Notes under the pieces: generated by a model
Database searches by the model: none
What the model saw: only the letters and a program-made list of their open reading frames with translations
What the model was told of the DNA's origin: nothing
Shown here: in pieces, positions 33,597-41,592 of the stretch
How the letters are laid out: every line of letters begins with the position of its first letter
Numbering within the stretch: the first letter of the stretch is position 1
Made by a program: the position numbers and the translations under genes
Assembly (NCBI RefSeq): GCF_010093235.1
Contig: NZ_PDWP01000005.1
Location: forward strand, 62,001 to 126,000
Length of the DNA: 64,000 nucleotides
Origin: Pseudoxanthomonas suwonensis
Lineage (GTDB): Bacteria > Pseudomonadota > Gammaproteobacteria > Xanthomonadales > Xanthomonadaceae
Direction: 5' to 3'

Positions 33597-33617
33597 CCCC
33601 CGGCCGTGAGGCCGGGG
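33597..33617. repeat. Perfect 8-bp hairpin downstream of the capsid gene
   Basis: CCCCGGCC and GGCCGGGG around a four-base loop GTGA. There is no T-run on either strand, so a simple terminator is unlikely. It could be an RNA processing or protein-binding site, or a deletion scar. Confidence 0.5.
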
Positions 33618-33722
33618 ATGGGGCCAGGTCATGTCCCGAGGTTCTCCACGAGGTCGGTCCACCCTGGCTGCCGCGGTTGTTTCGACGATCGCCGGACACT
33701 CACGGCTTGTCCGGTCTGCGCG

Positions 33723-35048
33723 TTACTCCGAGGACGACGGGGGCACCGGCGCGTCGTCTTCGACCAGGTCGAACGAGCGGACCGCCTTGACGTCCAGGAT
33801 CTCCAGGCCGGCGCGCAGCTCACCGAGGATGGCGACCAGGTTCCGGGTGAAGTAGTCCTTGTGGGTGTTCGTGGCCAGCACGCTCATCTGCTCGCGGTCC
33901 AGCACGGTCACGAAGCTGGTGTCGATCACCAGCGCGGTGCCGGCGGCGAGGCTCGAGGGCGTCACGATGCGGGTGTTCCACAGCGACGGCGGGACCGGCA
34001 TGGTCGGCGAGCCGAAGACGTACTCGTCGTCCTCCTCGTTCTTCCGGGTCAGCTGGATGCTGAACCAGTCCAGCGGGTTCAGCAGCACCAGGTTGGGCGA
34101 GTAGCCCTCGTTGGCCATGGTGACGAGGGCCTCGCCGATGCGGTCCGCCGGGGTGGTGCCGATCAGCGGGGTGAAGGCGGTCGCCTGGTTCAGGAGGCCA
34201 TTGATCTTCCCGTCGCCGCCGGGGCCGTTGATGATCTGGTTCTCCAGGCGTGCGAACACCTTCTGGCGGATCACGCCGTCGATCTGCTGGCGCAGCGCGG
34301 AGACGTCGGCCAGGACCTGCTTCGATGCCGTGGTGTGGCCGGCGATGGTGATGATGTTGGCGGTCTTCAGGACGCCGCTGAACTCCAGCTCCGCCTTCTC
34401 GTCGCCTTCGAGGATCTGCTCCTCGGCATCGCCGGTGGCGTTGAGCTGCACGAACTCCACCGAGTTGCTGTTGGTCTGACGATGCGGCAGGACGCTGAGC
34501 AGGCGCAGGGGCGCCAGTACGGGCCCGACGATGCCGCGGCGGTCCGGGGTGCTGGGCACGGAGGTGTCGCCTTCCTGGCCCAGGCCTTCGTTGGACAGCG
34601 CCGCGCGGATCGAGGTGTCCACGTTGATGCGCGCCGAGAACTGGCTCGGCTTCATGCCGCGGCCGGCGCTCTCCGCCGCAGCTGCGAAGGACGGATCCTC
34701 TTGGAACTTGGCCGCCGCGCTCTCGCCCACACCCGGCCCCGGGCCGTAGGTGTGCCCACCTGCGGCGCTCATGGCCACGTGCTGCTCCAGGTTCTGGAGT
34801 TGCGCCTGCATGCCGTCGAGGCGCTGGTCGGTGGAATCGCGGTAGGACTTGATCTTCTCGCTCACCTTGTCGAGCGAGGCGTTGATCTGGGAAACAGCGT
34901 CGGTGCCGCTCATGCTTTGGGTCTCCGTGTCGGCGTTGTCTTTGGCTTGCAGGCGTGCTCGGGCGGCGAGGATCTGCTGGATCGTGTCGTCGTCGACCCC
35001 TTGGGCGCGCATGTTTCGCGCGAGGGCGGCGTTGGTGATCGTGATCAT
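33723..35048 (-). CDS. HK97-fold phage major capsid protein
   Basis: 441 residues. The N-terminal 110 residues are charged and coiled-coil (SLDKVSEKIKSYRDSTDQRLDGMQAQLQNLEQHV), like the scaffold delta domain of HK97-type capsids. The core contains NSVEFVQLNATGDAEE, a long helix KQVLADVSALRQQIDGVIRQKVFARLENQIINGPG, and the C-terminal VLDREQMSVLATNTHKDYFTRNLVAILGELRAGLEI typical of the fold. The gene is intact. There is no protease, portal or terminase gene beside it, which is odd for a capsid module. The start is ATG 35048; a second ATG at about residue 46 is possible. Confidence 0.88.
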   Translation of the reverse strand: MITITNAALARNMRAQGVDDDTIQQILAARARLQAKDNADTETQSMSGTDAVSQINASLDKVSEKIKSYRDSTDQRLDGMQAQLQNLEQHVAMSAAGGHTYGPGPGVGESAAAKFQEDPSFAAAAESAGRGMKPSQFSARINVDTSIRAALSNEGLGQEGDTSVPSTPDRRGIVGPVLAPLRLLSVLPHRQTNSNSVEFVQLNATGDAEEQILEGDEKAELEFSGVLKTANIITIAGHTTASKQVLADVSALRQQIDGVIRQKVFARLENQIINGPGGDGKINGLLNQATAFTPLIGTTPADRIGEALVTMANEGYSPNLVLLNPLDWFSIQLTRKNEEDDEYVFGSPTMPVPPSLWNTRIVTPSSLAAGTALVIDTSFVTVLDREQMSVLATNTHKDYFTRNLVAILGELRAGLEILDVKAVRSFDLVEDDAPVPPSSSE

Positions 35049-35139
35049 CGTCGTGGGCTTCCCAGGAACCTGAGGCCCGTTGTACGCCGCGCGCGGACGC
35101 GGAGAAATGCCGTGGCGTTACGAAAGCGGGGGTTTCGTA

Positions 35140-35367
35140 TCACGCCACTCTGTGGTCTTCGTCGGACCAGTCGATCGCCGGCGCCAGCTGCATGTTGAGC
35201 AGCTCAAGGCGCGTCAGCGCACCTACCAAGATCTGCCTGATGCGCGCGGCCTTCTGCCGGCACCGGTTGCTGCAGTACAGCCGGGGGCGCCCCACCGGCG
35301 AGATGGCCACGGGCGCCTGGCAGACCGCGCAGCGCTGGGAGATCGGCTCGATCTTCAGGGCGCCCAT
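35140..35367 (-). CDS. Small zinc-ribbon-like protein
   Basis: 75 residues with C-x2-C (CAVC) and C-x3-C (CSNRC) pairs about 20 residues apart, in a context (GRPRLYCSNRCRQKA) that resembles small phage zinc-ribbon proteins. A nucleic-acid-binding or recruiting role is possible but not shown. It is in line with the leftward gene row, 91 bases before the capsid gene. Confidence 0.65.
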   Translation of the reverse strand: MGALKIEPISQRCAVCQAPVAISPVGRPRLYCSNRCRQKAARIRQILVGALTRLELLNMQLAPAIDWSDEDHRVA

Positions 35368-35376
35368 GGCCGGCCC

Positions 35377-35643
35377 TCAGTTGGGTGCGCCGCAGGGGAT
35401 CGTCATGATCCGGCGGAACTTCTCGTAGTCATCGACCGAGGCCCACCAGATGCTCGGCCTGGCCGGGTCCATCTCCAGGGCCACCACCATGCGCTCCCCG
35501 CGCTCCAGCGCCTGCGCCACCTTCGCCGCCAGCTCCGGCTCGTCCTTCTCCAGCTTGCCCAGCATGGCCAGCGCCAGCTCGCTCGCTGCCTCGTTGAAGG
35601 CCCGCGCCGCGCGGTCAATGCGGGCCGTGATCTCGTCGCTCAT
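35377..35643 (-). CDS. Small hypothetical phage protein
   Basis: 88 residues, not recognised. A helical, alanine-rich first half (ARIDRAARAFNEAASELALAML) is followed by a shorter acidic region and WWASVDDYEKFRRIM. The ATG shares four bases with the stop of the upstream gene, so translation is coupled. Confidence 0.65.
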   Translation of the reverse strand: MSDEITARIDRAARAFNEAASELALAMLGKLEKDEPELAAKVAQALERGERMVVALEMDPARPSIWWASVDDYEKFRRIMTIPCGAPN

Positions 35644-35939
35644 CGTGCGTTCTCCGGTTGGGTTGCCACCTTCCAGGCGATCTCCGCCCGGTTCTTCTCG
35701 CTCAGGCGCTGCCAGCGCTGCTTCTGGGTCAGGCGGGCGACCTCCGTCTCGGCGGTCTTCCGCGTCAGGCCGGCACGCATGAACTGCTTCTCCAGCGCGC
35801 GCTTCGTCAGGGCAGCGCGCAGGCTCTCGTGCCTCGTCTTCCGAATTGTGGATGCGGGTGCTCTCGGTGGCGGCCGGTGTCCGGCTCCGGGGTCGGGAGC
35901 TTTGGCCCTCTCCCCCCGGGGGTGTGGTTGCGTGGTCAT
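35640..35939 (-). CDS. Small basic hypothetical phage protein
   Basis: 99 residues, rich in arginine and lysine, with a proline-rich start and a helical C-terminal two thirds (KRALEKQFMRAGLTRKTAETEVARLTQ). DNA binding is possible from charge alone. It is coupled by ATGA overlaps on both sides to the HTH protein upstream and the 88-residue protein downstream. Confidence 0.6.
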   Translation of the reverse strand: MTTQPHPRGERAKAPDPGAGHRPPPRAPASTIRKTRHESLRAALTKRALEKQFMRAGLTRKTAETEVARLTQKQRWQRLSEKNRAEIAWKVATQPENAR

Positions 35940-36787
35940 GCGACAAGCCTCGGCAGTCGGTTGGGATCGCGCGTCGAGCTGATGTTGGTCTCGTGGAGGC
36001 GGTCGGCCTGCTTCCCCTGCGTGGTGAGCTGGTACTGCCCGCTGTCATCGATCCACCACAGGCGATACCAGTTGTCCTCTGCAGCTCGGCGGAAGGTCGC
36101 CAGCCAGTCCGCCTGCCGCTTGCTGTCGGTCTCGTGCTTCGCCTGGAAGACGCACCAGCAGAGGTGGAGGAACTCGATCGGCAATCCCACCCGCTGGGCA
36201 TAGCGGAAGACGTGGTGACCCTCGGGGACCGCCTGTTGGTCATCAGGGATGGTCTGCATCCATTCAGCGAAGGTCAGCTTCTGGCTCCTGATCCTGGTGA
36301 CCTTCCTCTTCGGAGACGGGCTCTCTTCTTTTCCTAGGTCTTGGATAGGTAAAGCTAGGTCAGTGGACACTGTGCCCGGTGCATCTGTCGCCAATGTCCG
36401 GTGCAAGTGCTCTGAATGTCCGGTAGAAGCTGGATCACTACCGGGCAAGGTGTCCGGTACATCAGTGGTTCTACAGGGCACTGTGTCCGCTGCATCTGGG
36501 ATGGTGAGGGTGTAGCCAAACTGCTTCCATCCCTTCTGGGAGCGCCGGTGGCTTCTGGTGAACCAGCCGAGTTCGTCGAGTTCCTCCATGCATCGGCGTA
36601 CCGTCCGCTCGTTGACGGATGCCTTCTCGGCGATGCTCGCCATGGCGGGCCAGCAGTTCCCGCCATCGGCATCCGCCCACTCAGCTAGCACCAGCAGGCA
36701 CAGCTTCTGGGTCGCTGTCAGGGGGGCATTGAGCACGGCCGACCGCCATCGCAGGACGAACGGTCGGTCGCGCGCTTCAGGCGGCAT
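35936..36787 (-). CDS. Helix-turn-helix replication-type phage protein
   Basis: 283 residues. The N-terminal 80 residues form a winged helix (LTATQKLCLLVLAEWADADGGNCWPAMASIAE, then ERTVRRCMEELDELGWFTR) as found in phage replication-initiation O-like and satellite Rep proteins. The middle is a linker rich in proline, threonine and serine, and the C-terminal 100 residues contain FAEWMQTIPDDQQAVPEGHHVFRYAQRVGLP, a helical domain often paired with it. No helicase-loader or primase domain is seen. A plausible initiator for element 1. Confidence 0.75.
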   Translation of the reverse strand: MPPEARDRPFVLRWRSAVLNAPLTATQKLCLLVLAEWADADGGNCWPAMASIAEKASVNERTVRRCMEELDELGWFTRSHRRSQKGWKQFGYTLTIPDAADTVPCRTTDVPDTLPGSDPASTGHSEHLHRTLATDAPGTVSTDLALPIQDLGKEESPSPKRKVTRIRSQKLTFAEWMQTIPDDQQAVPEGHHVFRYAQRVGLPIEFLHLCWCVFQAKHETDSKRQADWLATFRRAAEDNWYRLWWIDDSGQYQLTTQGKQADRLHETNISSTRDPNRLPRLVA

Positions 36788-36977
36788 CCTGGGCCTCCTG
36801 GATGAGCGCCTGGCGCAGCTGGAGGGCCAGCGTGCGGGCGCCCTCCAGCTCGATCGCCATGCGCTCTGCGCGCTCCGGGGTAGGGCACCGGTGAAGCTCC
36901 AGCAGCTGGGCCGCGGTCCTCTCGCTGATGTCCGGCAGGAGGCGCCGGAGCGCCTCTGCGTGCATGGTGGCCGTCAT
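36777..36977 (-). CDS. Small hypothetical phage protein
   Basis: 66 residues, mostly helical and charged (RLLPDISERTAAQLLELHRCPTPERAERM). Two starts are possible, ATG 36977 and ATG 36965; the first gives the tightest packing with its neighbour. It overlaps the HTH gene start by 11 bases. No function recognised. Confidence 0.55.
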   Translation of the reverse strand: MTATMHAEALRRLLPDISERTAAQLLELHRCPTPERAERMAIELEGARTLALQLRQALIQEAQDAA

Positions 36978-37279
36978 GCGCGGAGCCTCCATGGCTTGCG
37001 CAGCGCGCGGACCATCATCCGGTCGGCGTCTGCCAGCTCGCGCACGCCGGTGGCCAGGAGCTGGCGCCACTCGGATACCTGCTGCTGCAGCTCCACGACG
37101 TGCTGCCGGCCTTCGGGCGTGGCCACGTAGGCGTTGAGGGTGGTCTGCCCCATGCTGCGCACCACGTCCACGGCGCGCTTCATCACGTTGAGCTGGGCGC
37201 GCATCGCCGCGCGCGCTTCGGGGCCTGCGGGGTCGGTCATCTGTTCGGTCCTCGGATTCTTAGGTTCGCGGTCGATCAT
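36974..37279 (-). CDS. Small helical phage protein
   Basis: 101 residues, not recognised. Helical with many alanine, arginine and valine residues (AQLNVMKRAVDVVRSMGQTTLNAYV), suggesting a coiled coil. It is coupled to its downstream neighbour by a four-base overlap and to the 76-residue gene upstream by ATGA. Confidence 0.6.
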   Translation of the reverse strand: MIDREPKNPRTEQMTDPAGPEARAAMRAQLNVMKRAVDVVRSMGQTTLNAYVATPEGRQHVVELQQQVSEWRQLLATGVRELADADRMMVRALRKPWRLRA

Positions 37280-37506
37280 TTTTTCCGGCCCCTCCAGGCC
37301 TCGATGGCCTCGCGGTTGATGTCGTCCAGCATCAGGGTCATGCCGAAGGTCCAGGCGCTGAGGCTCGCGTGCGTGGTTCCGCCTGTCTGCTCGAAGGACT
37401 CAGGCGCCATCGCCAGCACTTCCTGCAGGAAGCGAATCCGCGTCTGCAGGCGCTCGATGGGCGCCTCATCGTTGTGGGTGTACGGGGGCAGGGGTTGAGC
37501 GCTCAT
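37276..37506 (-). CDS. Small hypothetical phage protein
   Basis: 76 residues, starting MSAQPLPPYTHNDEAPIERL and continuing as an amphipathic helix. No family recognised. The chosen ATG 37506 shares four bases with the stop of the gene upstream; an earlier in-frame codon at 37542 would overlap that gene much more. Confidence 0.6.
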   Translation of the reverse strand: MSAQPLPPYTHNDEAPIERLQTRIRFLQEVLAMAPESFEQTGGTTHASLSAWTFGMTLMLDDINREAIEAWRGRKK

Positions 37507-37721
37507 GCCAGCCCCCTCGCGTCGCGGTAGGCGCGCACCCACCGGTACGCCGTGGCCCGGGCCAGGCCGAAACGGGCGATTGCCTTCTCCGCTGTCAGCT
37601 GGCGCTGGGAGTCCGCCCAGTCGATGAAGCGGATCGCCGCCTCAAATCCGGTGGCGGCGTGCATCGCCTCCATGGTGTCGCAGCGGGCGCTATCGCCCTG
37701 GTGTAGCATCTCGGTTGCCAT
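37503..37721 (-). CDS. Small HTH-like phage protein
   Basis: 72 residues. The last half (TAEKAIARFGLARATAYRWVRAYRD) looks like a helix-turn-helix of the transposase/excisionase kind. It is the first gene of the long coupled row running left, placed 69 bases downstream of the excisionase-like gene. A regulatory role is inferred. Confidence 0.6.
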   Translation of the reverse strand: MATEMLHQGDSARCDTMEAMHAATGFEAAIRFIDWADSQRQLTAEKAIARFGLARATAYRWVRAYRDARGLA

Positions 37722-37790
37722 TACTCGTTCTCCAGACGGGGTTGGTCACTACGGCTCGTCCAGTTCGCACCTGGGCGGGCCGTTTCTTTT

Positions 37791-37997
37791 TCAGGCGGCA
37801 CGGCTGTCGGCGGTCTCCACCACCGAGCGCTCGAGGTAAGCGTCCAGGTCGCTGAGCCGGTAGAAGACCCGGCCGCCGACCTTCATGTAGCGCGGTCCCC
37901 GGCCTTCGTGCCTCATCTTTTCGAGCGTGCTTATGCTGATCCCCAGGTACCTTGCGGCCTCGGGCCCGTTGACCCGGGCGTTGGCAGTTGCGGACAT
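37791..37997 (-). CDS. AlpA/excisionase-like DNA-binding protein
   Basis: 68 residues of the MerR/AlpA-type winged helix (GPEAARYLGISISTLEKMRHEGRGPRYMKVGGRVFYRLSDLDAYLERS). Such proteins act as recombination directionality factors or activate element excision genes. The ATG at 37997 faces the tandem-Arc gene across about 106 bases of shared regulatory DNA. Confidence 0.8.
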   Translation of the reverse strand: MSATANARVNGPEAARYLGISISTLEKMRHEGRGPRYMKVGGRVFYRLSDLDAYLERSVVETADSRAA

Positions 37998-38011
37998 CCT
38001 CTTTTCTCCTT

Positions 38012-38090
38012 TGGGCCATTGATGACCATCAGTGGGCCATCGGCGGGCACTGTTTCACACCTGATTCTTGCCGTCAAGGCCCAAATTGGG
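38012..38090. promoter_or_regulatory. Operator-like repeats between the excisionase and Arc genes
   Basis: TGGGCC is repeated at 38012 and 38033, 21 bp apart (two helical turns), and reversed as GGCCCA at 38078. There is also a CCCAAATTGGG palindrome at 38080-38090 and TGATGACCATCA at 38020-38031. This fits a repressor site controlling both divergent genes; the Arc-type protein is the obvious candidate. Confidence 0.5.
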
Positions 38091-38103
38091 TCATGCTTCG
38101 CCA

Positions 38104-38532
38104 ATGAACGCAGATATCCCGCATTTCAAGATTCGGCTACCCAGAGACCTGAAGGCCAAGCTCGAGGAGGCCGCGAAGTCCCATGGGCGCTCACTCACTG
38201 CCGAGATCGTTCGGCGGTTGGAAGCGAGCTTCAGTTTCGAGATACCGAGCGGCCTGATGGTGTTGTTGCAGGCGGAGGCGAGAGCTGCGGGTCGATCTCT
38301 TAACGCTGAGATCATTCAGCGCCTAATGGGAGCTGGTGCGCCGCTGCCTGCACAGGTGAAGCAGAAGGCGGTCCTGGACGCGCTGGTGGATGCGGCAGGC
38401 GAGGTTGTCCGGTGGCATGACGCGCTGAGCGACCACCCTGATGCGACGGAGTACAAGGAGGCTTTCGATAGCGCGATGGATGACCTCGCCGCGTGGCATA
38501 CCCGGCTAGGGCGCCTGAACCGCGGCAAATGA
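38104..38532 (+). CDS. Tandem Arc-type ribbon-helix-helix repressor
   Basis: 142 residues containing two ribbon-helix-helix units in one chain. The first is near residues 6-40 (FKIRLPRDLKAKLEEAAKSHGRSLTAEIVRRL). The second is near residues 45-75 (IPSGLMVLLQAEARAAGRSLNAEIIQRL). Both share the GRSL-AEI-RL ending. Natural Arc works as a dimer, so this resembles a single-chain dimer. The second unit lacks the clear basic beta strand of the first. The stop overlaps the integrase start (ATGA). It probably controls the divergent excisionase promoter and lysogeny. Confidence 0.75.
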   Translation: MNADIPHFKIRLPRDLKAKLEEAAKSHGRSLTAEIVRRLEASFSFEIPSGLMVLLQAEARAAGRSLNAEIIQRLMGAGAPLPAQVKQKAVLDALVDAAGEVVRWHDALSDHPDATEYKEAFDSAMDDLAAWHTRLGRLNRGK

Positions 38533-39692
38533 GCGCCTTCTTGAAACTGGTTCGGCCACGCATGCGCGCGCTGGCCGCTGGTGAGTCGCTGAGCGAGCGC
38601 GGCATCACGTACACGCGCCTGGCCAACGGCGACGGCCGGTGGTCGGTCAACGTCATGGTCAACCGGCGCCGGCACCACCAGGTTGTGGGTCTCGAGTCGG
38701 AGGGCTATACCCGCACCCAGGCCGAGGCGCTCGTGGCGTCCCTCAGGGCGACGAAGCGGGCATCCGCGCATGGGGTGGCAGGCAGTCGCCACAACGCCGC
38801 CCAGACGGTTTCTCAGGCTGCGGATGAGTACCTGCAGTACCTGGCCGGCCATGACGGCCGGGACCTGGACACAAAGGCGCGCCGCTTCCGTGACCACCTG
38901 AAGCCCCACCTCGGGCAGAAGCAGGTCGCCCGCCTGACGGACGACGACTGGCTGGCCTACGTGGCGAAGCGGAAGGCGGAAGGGGCGAGCCCGGCCACGA
39001 TCAACCGGGAGCGGTCTGCGCTGTTGCACATGCTCAACACCATGCGCCGCCGGAAGCTGCTGGCCGCGGTGCCGGTGCTGGCACGCCAGGCCGAGCCGGA
39101 GGGGAAGCTGGTGTACCTGACGCCGGAGGAGTCCCAGCGTCTCCTGGACGCGGCCCTCGTCGACCAGTCCCCGCTGGCGCACCCGTTCGTGATGGTCACG
39201 CTGTTCACCGGGCTGCGGCACTCTGCCGCGCTGAACCTGCGCGCCGGCGACGTCGACGCCGATCGGCGCATCCTATGGATCCGGGAGGACAAGGCCGGCC
39301 GCCGCGAGCAGCCCATGCCCCAGATCCTGGCCGACTACCTGGCCGAGCTGGTCAGCGGGATGGAGCCGGAGGCCTTCATCTTCGCGTCGCCGCGGGCGAA
39401 GTCGGGCAGGGCCTACCAGATGAACGCCATCTTCGCCCGCTGCGTGAAGCGCGCCGGCATCGCCAAGCACTGCACCCCGCACACCATGCGGCACACCGCG
39501 GCCACCAACGCCGCGCACGCCGGCCTGGACGCGGCGACGATCCAGACCATGGGCGGATGGAAGACGCGGGCGATGGCCGAACGGTACACTCACGCCGCCT
39601 CGATGCGGGACGCCATGGATGCACTCCAAGGCCGCCTGACCAGCCGCCCGGTTACACCGGAATTACCACGACCGGTCTCCAAACCCGCCTGA
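38529..39692 (+). CDS. int: Tyrosine-type integrase of element 1
   Basis: 387 residues with an N-terminal arm-binding region, a SAM-like core-binding domain (SQAADEYLQYLAGH, ATINRERSALLHML), and a catalytic domain showing the Arg in TGLRHSAALNL, HTMRHTAATNAA (H-x-x-R), GGWKTRAMAERYTHAA (trp and nucleophile tyrosine). The ATG shares ATGA with the Arc-type gene. It ends ten bases before the reconstituted tRNA, as expected for a phage integrase beside its att site. It also covers the right copy of the 15-bp repeat. Confidence 0.93.
   Translation: MSAFLKLVRPRMRALAAGESLSERGITYTRLANGDGRWSVNVMVNRRRHHQVVGLESEGYTRTQAEALVASLRATKRASAHGVAGSRHNAAQTVSQAADEYLQYLAGHDGRDLDTKARRFRDHLKPHLGQKQVARLTDDDWLAYVAKRKAEGASPATINRERSALLHMLNTMRRRKLLAAVPVLARQAEPEGKLVYLTPEESQRLLDAALVDQSPLAHPFVMVTLFTGLRHSAALNLRAGDVDADRRILWIREDKAGRREQPMPQILADYLAELVSGMEPEAFIFASPRAKSGRAYQMNAIFARCVKRAGIAKHCTPHTMRHTAATNAAHAGLDAATIQTMGGWKTRAMAERYTHAASMRDAMDALQGRLTSRPVTPELPRPVSKPA
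39652..39666. repeat. Right copy of the 15-bp repeat, candidate integrase arm site
   Basis: TTACACCGGAATTAC, identical to 29274-29288 and inside the 3' end of the integrase gene. Confidence 0.5.
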
Positions 39693-39702
39693 AACCCTTA
39701 CA

Positions 39703-40133
<431 letters not shown>

Positions 40134-40621
40134 GGCAGGGGGTCTCCATCGCCCATAAGCAAACGCGCCCACCCCCCCAGGGGGGTAAGCGCGCGCTGTG
40201 GGCATATCGAGGGTGGCTGACAGTTTTTTGCAGAAATCCTGGGAGCTCCTTGGGGAGCTCTCAGGTCGACTATGGGTGCTGCTTTGCCTCGCCTGGGTGG
40301 AGAGGCCTGGGGGTGGGCCTCACGTAGGCGTAGGGCTCTTCTGGTTGTTGCCTGAGGGTCGTTGTTGCCGGTGGGCGGTCTTGCTTGCGTTCGCCCTGTC
40401 TGCCTGGTCCCTTGGACGTTGGTGGCCGGGCTTGTCTAGTAGTGGCTTTGTTTTGTGTGATCGGAAGCAGTGGCTTGCTCCTCGTAAAGGCTGCCTCTCA
40501 GGCCGCCCCATATTGGGGGCTTTACACCCTAGCCACCCCCGGGAGGGATCGGCCTCTGGAGCGCTTCTGCGGGGCTTCTGGAGGCCTTCCTTGGGCTGGC
40601 CAACCGTTGCCCTCCAGGTCG

Positions 40622-40657
40622 AAAAAAACCGGAAAGCCCCCTTGCGGGACTCTCCGG
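40622..40657 (-). terminator. Rho-independent terminator, leftward
   Basis: On the minus strand CCGGAGAG and CTTTCCGG pair (one G-T wobble), followed by TTTTTTT. It probably ends the arsH transcript. Confidence 0.75.
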
Positions 40658-40786
40658 TAGACGGTCGGGGATAGTCCCCACGGGTGACGCTTGAGTGGGT
40701 CTGCTGCAGGTGGCTAACTAGACCGTAAGGTTGAGTGCCCCTTACTGGACTCTCCTCTGCGGTTGCAGGCCTGGTACAAACAGCCA

Positions 40787-40839
40787 GTTGGACGCCGCCA
40801 CCAGATGAACTGGAAACGGTCTCCAGCGAGTTGGACACC
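40787..40839. repeat. Left IS21-like end with two GTTGGAC motifs
   Basis: GTTGGACGCC at 40787 and GTTGGACACC at 40830, the inverse of the right-hand motifs GGTGTCTAAC and GGTGTCCAAC. Multiple short terminal repeats are typical of IS21-family ends. Confidence 0.5.
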
Positions 40840-40860
40840 TGGGAGGGATTGATTCTGGGC

Positions 40861-41592
40861 CTACTCAGCCACGCTTGCAGCGGCTGAGACTCGGCGTGCC
40901 TCTTCGGCGCCTCGCCGCTCGCTGTAGCGGTCTACCAAGTAGTCGCTGCGCCCGCGCACCAGCAGGGTGAACTTCATCAGCTCCTCCATCACGTCCACCA
41001 CGCGGTCGTAGTAGGACGAGGGCTTCATGCGGCCGTTGTCGTCGAACTCCTGCCAGGCCTTGGCGACCGACGACTGGTTCGGGATGGTGACCATGCGCAT
41101 CCAGCGGCCCAGCACCCGCAGGGTGTTGACCACGTTGAAGGACTGCGAGCCGCCGTTGACCTGCATCACCGCCAAGGTCTTACCCTGGGTCGGTCGCACG
41201 CTGCCATCTTCCAGCGGCAGCCAGTCGATCTGGTTCTTGAACACGCCGGTGATCGTGCCGTGGCGCTCGGGCGACACCCAGACCTGGCCCTCCGACCACT
41301 GCGACCACTCGCGCAGCTGCTGCACCTTCGGGTGGCTTTTGTCGACGCTGTCCAATACCGGCAGGTCATGCGGGTCGAACACCCGGGTCTCGGCGCCGAG
41401 GTGCTGCAGGATGCGCTCGGCTTCCAGCGCTAGCTTTCGACTGAAGGACTGCGGCCGCAACGAGCCGTACAGCAGCAGGATGCGAGGTGGATGCATGTCG
41501 CCGTCGCCCAGCACCTCGTGCGCGGGCGTAGGGAGCAGGCCCACGTCCAAGTGGGTGGGAAGGCTGAAGGGGGATTGTTCTGGCTTATTCAT
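40861..41592 (-). CDS. arsH: Arsenical-resistance flavoprotein ArsH
   Basis: 243 residues of the NADPH-dependent FMN reductase/ArsH family that oxidises trivalent organoarsenicals. [22 protein letters not shown] binds the FMN phosphate. [50 protein letters not shown] is the conserved ArsH core. The N-terminal extension of about 33 residues is normal. The gene diverges from arsR with only 17 bases between them, and the start has no clear ribosome site, so the transcript may be leaderless. Confidence 0.95.
   Translation of the reverse strand: MNKPEQSPFSLPTHLDVGLLPTPAHEVLGDGDMHPPRILLLYGSLRPQSFSRKLALEAERILQHLGAETRVFDPHDLPVLDSVDKSHPKVQQLREWSQWSEGQVWVSPERHGTITGVFKNQIDWLPLEDGSVRPTQGKTLAVMQVNGGSQSFNVVNTLRVLGRWMRMVTIPNQSSVAKAWQEFDDNGRMKPSSYYDRVVDVMEELMKFTLLVRGRSDYLVDRYSERRGAEEARRVSAAASVAE

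Larger units (their letters stand above)
40134..40860. other. 727-bp stretch without a supported gene
   Basis: Lower in GC than its surroundings. It contains a GAGCTCC/GGAGCTC hairpin near 40242-40261, a minus-strand terminator and the left IS21-like end. The longest frames in it (for example 40838-40320 on the minus strand) are low in complexity, read through the terminator hairpin, and lack a ribosome site, so I call none. A minus-strand transcript ending at the terminator would leave a roughly 200-base 3' tail beyond arsH, or be a separate small RNA. Confidence 0.5.

Noticed and set aside
33453-33662. Short minus-strand frames in the gap after the capsid gene
   Set aside because: They span the terminator and hairpin and lack starts with ribosome sites.
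40320-40838. 172-codon minus-strand frame between AlpA-like gene and arsH
   Set aside because: It reads straight through a Rho-independent terminator and an IS-like end, is low in complexity and has no ribosome site.
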